Source of the DNA: Bacillota bacterium
GTDB lineage: Bacteria > Bacillota > Clostridia > Christensenellales > CALWSW01
Length of the DNA: 7,935 nucleotides
Direction of reading: 5' to 3'
Assembly: GCA_023402915.1 (NCBI GenBank)
Contig: JAEYFO010000117.1
Coordinates: 1 to 7,935 of the forward strand
Part shown: positions 4,693 to 7,935 of the stretch, in pieces
Position numbering within the stretch: position 1 is the stretch's first letter
Layout of the letters: every line of letters begins with the position of its first letter
Program-made: the position numbers and the translations under genes
Notes under the pieces: generated by a model
The model's input: the letters and a program-made list of their open reading frames with translations, nothing else
Database searches by the model: none
What the model was told of the DNA's origin: nothing

Positions 4693-6099
4693 CTATTTTC
4701 CGCACACCGCCGCCCGGCCGTCCGTCAGGCCGAAGAGCGCCGCGCCCTTTTTCTCCTGCTCGAGCAGAAACTCCACCGCCTCCGGGCTGAACGCCTCGCC
4801 CGGCGCAACGACGGCGCTGCCCGGCGGATAGATCCCCACGGCGCAGGCGGCGAGTTCCCCCACGGCCTCGGAAAGAGGCACATACCGCCCCTCGCACAGC
4901 GACGCTTCCCGCAGGGACAGTTCCGCCCGCTGGGGCTGCTCAAAGCGGGGCTCGTCCGCCGGTGCGAACCGGCCGAAGGGCAGGGCGGCCAGCCCGTCCG
5001 ACAGGCGGCCGTACCATTGGTCCGGATCGACGGGGGACGTGATGGCCACGATGCGCCGCTCGTCCGCCATCTCCAAAAAGATCCCCCGTCCGCGCAGAAA
5101 TTCCTCCGCCGCAAAGCCGGTGATCCCCCGTTTTGATACGTCCAGCACCAGCCGGGAGCGGTCGGTCTCCGCCACCGCCGCGCCGCGCTTTTCGGTCTCG
5201 CTCAAAATCCCGGCGCCCAGCCGCCGCCGGACGCGCTCCGCCCGGGCGACCTGAAGCGTCCAGTCCTGTTCCCCCGCCCGCCTCCACGCGCCGTCCAGCG
5301 CCGCCAGCAGCGGATAGGACGGGCTGGTGGTATGGACGAAAAACAGCGCCCGCGCCACCCGTTCCCGGCTGGGCATACGGGGCTTTTCGCTGTGTCCGAG
5401 ATGAAGGTAACTCCCCTGATTGGGGCAGCACAGCGTCTTGTGGGCGCTTTGCACCCAAAGGTCGGCAAAGGCGGACGCGCTCTTTGGCAGCGCCGGGGAA
5501 AAGGGAAAATGCGCGCCGTGGGCCTCGTCGATGAGAAGGAGCGCACCGTGGGCTTTGCAAAGGGCGGCAACGGCTTCCCCGTCGCAGCAGCGGCCAAAAT
5601 AATCCGGCCGGGTCAGCAGCACCGCCGCCGCGTCCGGATGGGCCGAAAGGGCGGCCTGCACCGTTTCCGGCGCGATCACGCCGTACTGTCCGTTTTCGTA
5701 GGACGGCCACAGCCAGACGGGCCGGTGGTTCCCCAGCGCCAGCCCCGAAAGGACGCTGCGGTGACAGTTCCGCTGCGCCAGCACCTTCGAGCCCTCCGGC
5801 AAAGACAGCAGCATGGCGAGATTGCCCACCGTGGAGCCGCCCGTGCAGAAAAACGTCGCTGTTGCGCCAAAGGCGGCGGCGGCTTCCTCCTGCGCCCGCG
5901 CCAAGATCCCCTCGGGGCAAAGAAGGCTGTCCAGCCCCGGCAGTTCCGTCACGTCAAAGCGCGCGTCAAACACGCCCGGCAGGTCGAAGCCCTTGTGTCC
6001 GGGCATATGAAAGCGCGCCGGTCCCTGCCCGGCGTATTGCTCCAGCGCGGAAAGGATCCCGCCGCTTTTCCCCTGTTCCGAATTCGCCAAAGTTTCCAA
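4693..6099 (-). CDS. Orn/Lys/Arg decarboxylase-family PLP enzyme (YaaO/SpeA-like)
   Basis: PLP-dependent fold-type I decarboxylase of basic amino acids, the wingless Gram-positive form, giving a polyamine precursor such as agmatine, cadaverine or putrescine. From the chosen start (468 residues): substrate loop RFHMPGHKG (29-37), phosphate-binding STVGN (89-93), PLP-stacking His in NCHRS (about 113), DEAHGAHF with the PLP-nitrogen Asp191, the Schiff-base lysine K221 in SAHKT, HTTSPSYP (256-263) and C-terminal YPPG...PGE (424-435). The start is uncertain. The frame stays open to ATG 6330 (545 residues; GAGG 8 nt upstream), but the extra 77 residues have lower GC3, look like the AT-rich spacers of this genome, and exceed the roughly 480-residue family length. 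TTG 6099 (GGAG 4 nt upstream) or TTG 6090 fits better. Which amino acid is used cannot be told. In Bacillus, yaaO also lies upstream of holB. Confidence 0.87.
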   Translation of the reverse strand: METLANSEQGKSGGILSALEQYAGQGPARFHMPGHKGFDLPGVFDARFDVTELPGLDSLLCPEGILARAQEEAAAAFGATATFFCTGGSTVGNLAMLLSLPEGSKVLAQRNCHRSVLSGLALGNHRPVWLWPSYENGQYGVIAPETVQAALSAHPDAAAVLLTRPDYFGRCCDGEAVAALCKAHGALLLIDEAHGAHFPFSPALPKSASAFADLWVQSAHKTLCCPNQGSYLHLGHSEKPRMPSRERVARALFFVHTTSPSYPLLAALDGAWRRAGEQDWTLQVARAERVRRRLGAGILSETEKRGAAVAETDRSRLVLDVSKRGITGFAAEEFLRGRGIFLEMADERRIVAITSPVDPDQWYGRLSDGLAALPFGRFAPADEPRFEQPQRAELSLREASLCEGRYVPLSEAVGELAACAVGIYPPGSAVVAPGEAFSPEAVEFLLEQEKKGAALFGLTDGRAAVCGK

Positions 6100-6444
6100 A
6101 TCGCTCCGTTCTTTTTGTCTGTTCGAAAAACCGCTCCCCGGCAAAAATGCGCCGGTTTCAAAACGGTCCGTTCTCTTTTGTTCGTTCGCACGGTTTTTCC
6201 GGCAAAAAAGGATTTTCCCGCCGGACGTGGAATTCTTTTCCAGTGCCTTTGGCGTTTGCCGGAATGTCAAATTTGACCGCCGCGCACGCTGCCCGGCCGT
6301 CACAAAAAGGCTCGGCATCTTTTCAGGCATTGACTCACCCTCTTGCCGGACTGCTTTTCAAAAAGGCTTTCCAAAGGGCTTTTTCCGGCGCACCCCGCCT
6401 GTTTTCCCACAGTTTCCCACCCGTTTCAAAAAGGAGGAACCCCG
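6100..6444. promoter_or_regulatory. Divergent intergenic control region with palindrome GTCAAATTTGAC
   Basis: If the decarboxylase starts near 6099, 345 bp separate it from the divergent membrane-protein gene. At 6266-6277 there is a perfect 12-bp palindrome, GTCAAATTTGAC. Its two halves form back-to-back TTGAC boxes: TTGACA on minus (6270-6265) and TTGACC on plus (6273-6278). Neither has a good -10 box at 17 bp, so a promoter role is weak and an operator role is possible. The rest is rich in TTTTCCGGCAAAAA-like words. If the ATG at 6330 were the true start, the palindrome would lie inside coding sequence. Confidence 0.35.
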
Positions 6445-7185
6445 TTGCAGACCACGTTTCGCTATGATCTGCTGCTGTTTTGCAAGGAGCGGCTGCCCGG
6501 AAAGCGGCTGCTGTATTTTGTGGAGCTGGACACCCTGCGGGCCGATCTGCCGGTGCTCCACTGCTTTTCGGCGGGCCGGGCACTGTTCGACGCGCTGACC
6601 CCCGGCGGGCTTTACCGCCTGGAGACGCGAAAGCGCCGCATTGTTTCCGCCCAGTCCGACGGCGAGTTCGACGTGGACGAAAGCTATTATTCCATGCTCC
6701 TTGAGCTCAAGGAGCTGCGCTTTGATTCGCCGGACGATCCCCGCCCCTTCCATCCGGAGCAGTATTACAGCTTCACGGAGGCGCGGGCGCTCTACGAATA
6801 CCGCGAGCCTGCCGCCCGGCGGTTTGGGAACGGCCTTCTGCGGCTGACGGCAACGTTTTTTGCGCTGGCGCTGCCCCCGGCGGCCTACGTGCTGTTTCTG
6901 GTGTCCGCGCTTTCCAAAAACACGACGTTCGCCGCGCCCTTTTCGGCGCTGCTGCTGCTGTTTCCGGCGCTTTACGCCATGACCGCGCTCTATACGCTCT
7001 GCGACCTGCTGTTTCTTCGCTGGCCGCGCACGCGCTACGGGATGCTGCGCGCCTACGCCCTGCGCCACGGGGGACGGCGGCGGAGCCTATGCCTGTCCGT
7101 TCAGGACAAGCGGCGGTTTGCCGTTTTCGGCGGCGTGAGCGGCGGGATGATCCTGCTGGCCGCGGCGCTGTTGATTTTTCTGTAA
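6445..7185 (+). CDS. Three-TM membrane protein of unknown function
   Basis: 246 residues; not a family I recognise. The start is TTG 6445, decided by AAGGAGG at 6431-6437 with a 7-nt gap; the frame is open back to an ATG at 6343, but that stretch has no ribosome site and contains the Shine-Dalgarno itself. A soluble N-terminal region (1-125) starts TTFRYDLLLFCKERLPGKRLLYFVEL and is rich in charged and aromatic residues, with an acidic patch GEFDVDES (about 73-80). Hydrophobic segments follow at about 131-155, 163-191 and 225-246, the last ending the protein. An arginine-rich loop (about 192-224) between TM2 and TM3, and Arg residues before TM1, predict a cytoplasmic N-terminus by the positive-inside rule. 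Divergent from the decarboxylase and convergent with the next gene. High GC3 and an intrinsic terminator support a real gene. Confidence 0.72.
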   Translation: MQTTFRYDLLLFCKERLPGKRLLYFVELDTLRADLPVLHCFSAGRALFDALTPGGLYRLETRKRRIVSAQSDGEFDVDESYYSMLLELKELRFDSPDDPRPFHPEQYYSFTEARALYEYREPAARRFGNGLLRLTATFFALALPPAAYVLFLVSALSKNTTFAAPFSALLLLFPALYAMTALYTLCDLLFLRWPRTRYGMLRAYALRHGGRRRSLCLSVQDKRRFAVFGGVSGGMILLAAALLIFL

Positions 7186-7294
7186 CGGTTGCAAAATCAA
7201 ACGGCCCCGGCGGGCGCGATGCTTCCGATTTTTCAACGTTTTCGAATGTTTCAAAAAAACAGGCGGCGCGCCCAAATCAGGGGCGGCGGCTCTG

Positions 7295-7328
7295 CCGGCG
7301 CTTCGGTCAATTCGAAGCGCCGGTTTTT
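7295..7328 (+). terminator. Intrinsic terminator of the three-TM gene, inside the convergent gene
   Basis: A perfect 11-bp stem (CCGGCGCTTCG at 7295-7305 with CGAAGCGCCGG at 7313-7323), a 7-nt loop and a TTTTT run (7324-7328) follow the plus-strand gene by about 110 nt. The loop contains the stop codon of the minus-strand gene, and the right arm encodes that protein's C-terminal residues. Confidence 0.85.
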
Positions 7329-7840
7329 GTTCTGGCGGCAGCGATGCGCGCCCGAAGCGCCTGCTTCATCGCTTCCGACGGGTGGAACAGCACCCGCTCC
7401 TTCCGGGATTCCCCTTCCAGGGAAAAGCGCAGCTCGGACGCGCCGGCTTTTCCAAGGCAGGTGAGGACGTTGGTCTTGACGCCCTGTTCCTCCGGCCGGG
7501 CGGGGTCGAAAAACTCCGCCTGATCGAGGGAGATCCTTGCCGCGAGCAGGGGCTTTTTCCCGGTGATGCGCTCCGCGGCGAAGCAGGAATCCGTCAGCGT
7601 ATAGCGGTAGCTGACCAGCCGGGTGCGGATGACCCAGAACGCCAGCGCCGCGAGCAGCGCCACGGCGACGTTGCCCGCCCAGGTCAGCCCGGCGGCCAGC
7701 AGCAGGTTTCGCACCAGCACGGCGGCCAGCACGCCCAGCAGCGACAGGCCGTAGATCAGCGGGGCGCTGCCTTTTTTCGGTTCCACCACTTCGCTCAGCA
7801 CCGCCGCGGCCTGCTCGGTTCGTTCCGTCTGATGTTCCAT
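7307..7840 (-). CDS. Two-TM membrane protein with a possible PH-like (bPH) domain
   Basis: 177 residues. Chosen start ATG 7840 has GGAG (7852-7849) 8 nt upstream; an in-frame GTG at 7867 would include the ribosome site. A short polar N-terminus (1-24) is followed by a helical hairpin of two hydrophobic segments (about 26-49 and 53-72), then IRTRLVSYRYTLTD and a mixed beta-rich domain (about 75-155) ending in a basic helix with ALRARIAAARTK. The pattern of two helices, a Y-x-L-T strand, then alternating strands resembles bacterial PH-domain membrane proteins (bPH/YdbT type). That is inference from layout, not a firm family match. A consensus promoter lies upstream. Downstream on the minus strand a short GC stem precedes a T7 run (7259-7253), possibly its own weak terminator. 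Convergent with the three-TM gene, sharing the terminator region. Function unknown. Confidence 0.72.
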   Translation of the reverse strand: MEHQTERTEQAAAVLSEVVEPKKGSAPLIYGLSLLGVLAAVLVRNLLLAAGLTWAGNVAVALLAALAFWVIRTRLVSYRYTLTDSCFAAERITGKKPLLAARISLDQAEFFDPARPEEQGVKTNVLTCLGKAGASELRFSLEGESRKERVLFHPSEAMKQALRARIAAARTKTGASN

Positions 7841-7885
7841 CAAAAGCTCTCCATCCTTTCGCCGCACGCGCGGGGCTTTTGTTCC

Positions 7886-7914
7886 ATTTTAGCCGCTGCG
7901 CCGCCAAAGCGCAA
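7886..7914 (-). promoter_or_regulatory. Promoter of the two-TM protein gene
   Basis: On the minus strand TTGCGC (7914-7909) and TAAAAT (7891-7886) are exactly 17 bp apart. Transcription would start near 7879, about 40 nt before ATG 7840. The downstream ribosome site and spacing support it. Confidence 0.7.
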
Positions 7915-7920
7915 GGTGGG

Positions 7921-7927
7921 AAGGAGG
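7921..7927 (+). promoter_or_regulatory. Ribosome binding site of a plus-strand gene beyond the right edge
   Basis: AAGGAGG at 7921-7927 in a purine-rich tail lies 8 nt from the window end with no start codon yet. It would suit a divergent gene starting just outside. Nothing can be said about the product. Confidence 0.4.
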
Positions 7928-7935
7928 GGGGAGAT

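Noticed and set aside
5332..6276. 314-codon plus-strand open frame opposite the decarboxylase
   Set aside because: The minus strand carries all the PLP-enzyme motifs. The plus frame is an arginine-rich shadow.
6343..6444. ATG-initiated N-terminal extension of the three-TM protein
   Set aside because: No ribosome site precedes ATG 6343, and the extension would contain the AAGGAGG that serves TTG 6445.
6358..7068. 236-codon minus-strand frame opposite the three-TM gene
   Set aside because: Gln/Arg-rich complement of a GC-rich gene. The plus strand has a strong ribosome site, TM segments and a terminator.

Overview
The window looks like chromosome from a GC-rich, Gram-positive-type gut bacterium of the Clostridia (Oscillospirales/Christensenellales-like). 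This is inferred from strong AGGAGG-type ribosome sites, TTGACA/TATAAT-type promoters, some TTG starts, high GC3 in genes against AT-richer spacers, and the gene set. No species is claimed.

Layout, left to right. Positions 1-650 (minus) hold the 5' two-thirds or more of ricT/yaaT (PSP1 domain), with its own promoter at 750-779. Positions 1025-1510 (plus) hold a monocistronic VOC/glyoxalase-fold gene with a consensus promoter (898-926) and an intrinsic terminator (1528-1555). Positions 1556-2369 carry no believable gene. They hold a run of GC-rich stem-loops (1560-1735), an AT-rich purine stretch, four diverged direct repeats of about 115 bp (1915-2340), and a heptanucleotide tandem repeat (2353-2387) that runs into the end of holB. 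Positions 2370-6099 (minus) form a probable operon, read right to left: an Orn/Lys/Arg decarboxylase-family PLP enzyme, two tandem HAD phosphatases of the phosphoglycolate phosphatase type, and holB (DNA polymerase III delta'). The last HAD gene and holB overlap as ATGA. Positions 6100-6444 are a divergent control region. Positions 6445-7185 (plus) hold an unrecognised three-TM membrane protein with a TTG start. It converges on a two-TM protein with a possible PH-like domain (7307-7840, minus), and the plus-strand terminator lies inside the 3' end of that gene. The right edge seems to begin another plus-strand gene just outside.

The backbone resembles the Bacillus order yaaO-tmk-darA-yaaR-holB-ricT, with three changes: the two HAD genes stand where tmk/darA/yaaR would be, a plus-strand VOC gene and a repeat-rich block separate holB from ricT, and ricT has gained its own promoter. 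The most interesting unexplained part is the non-coding block at 1560-2390.
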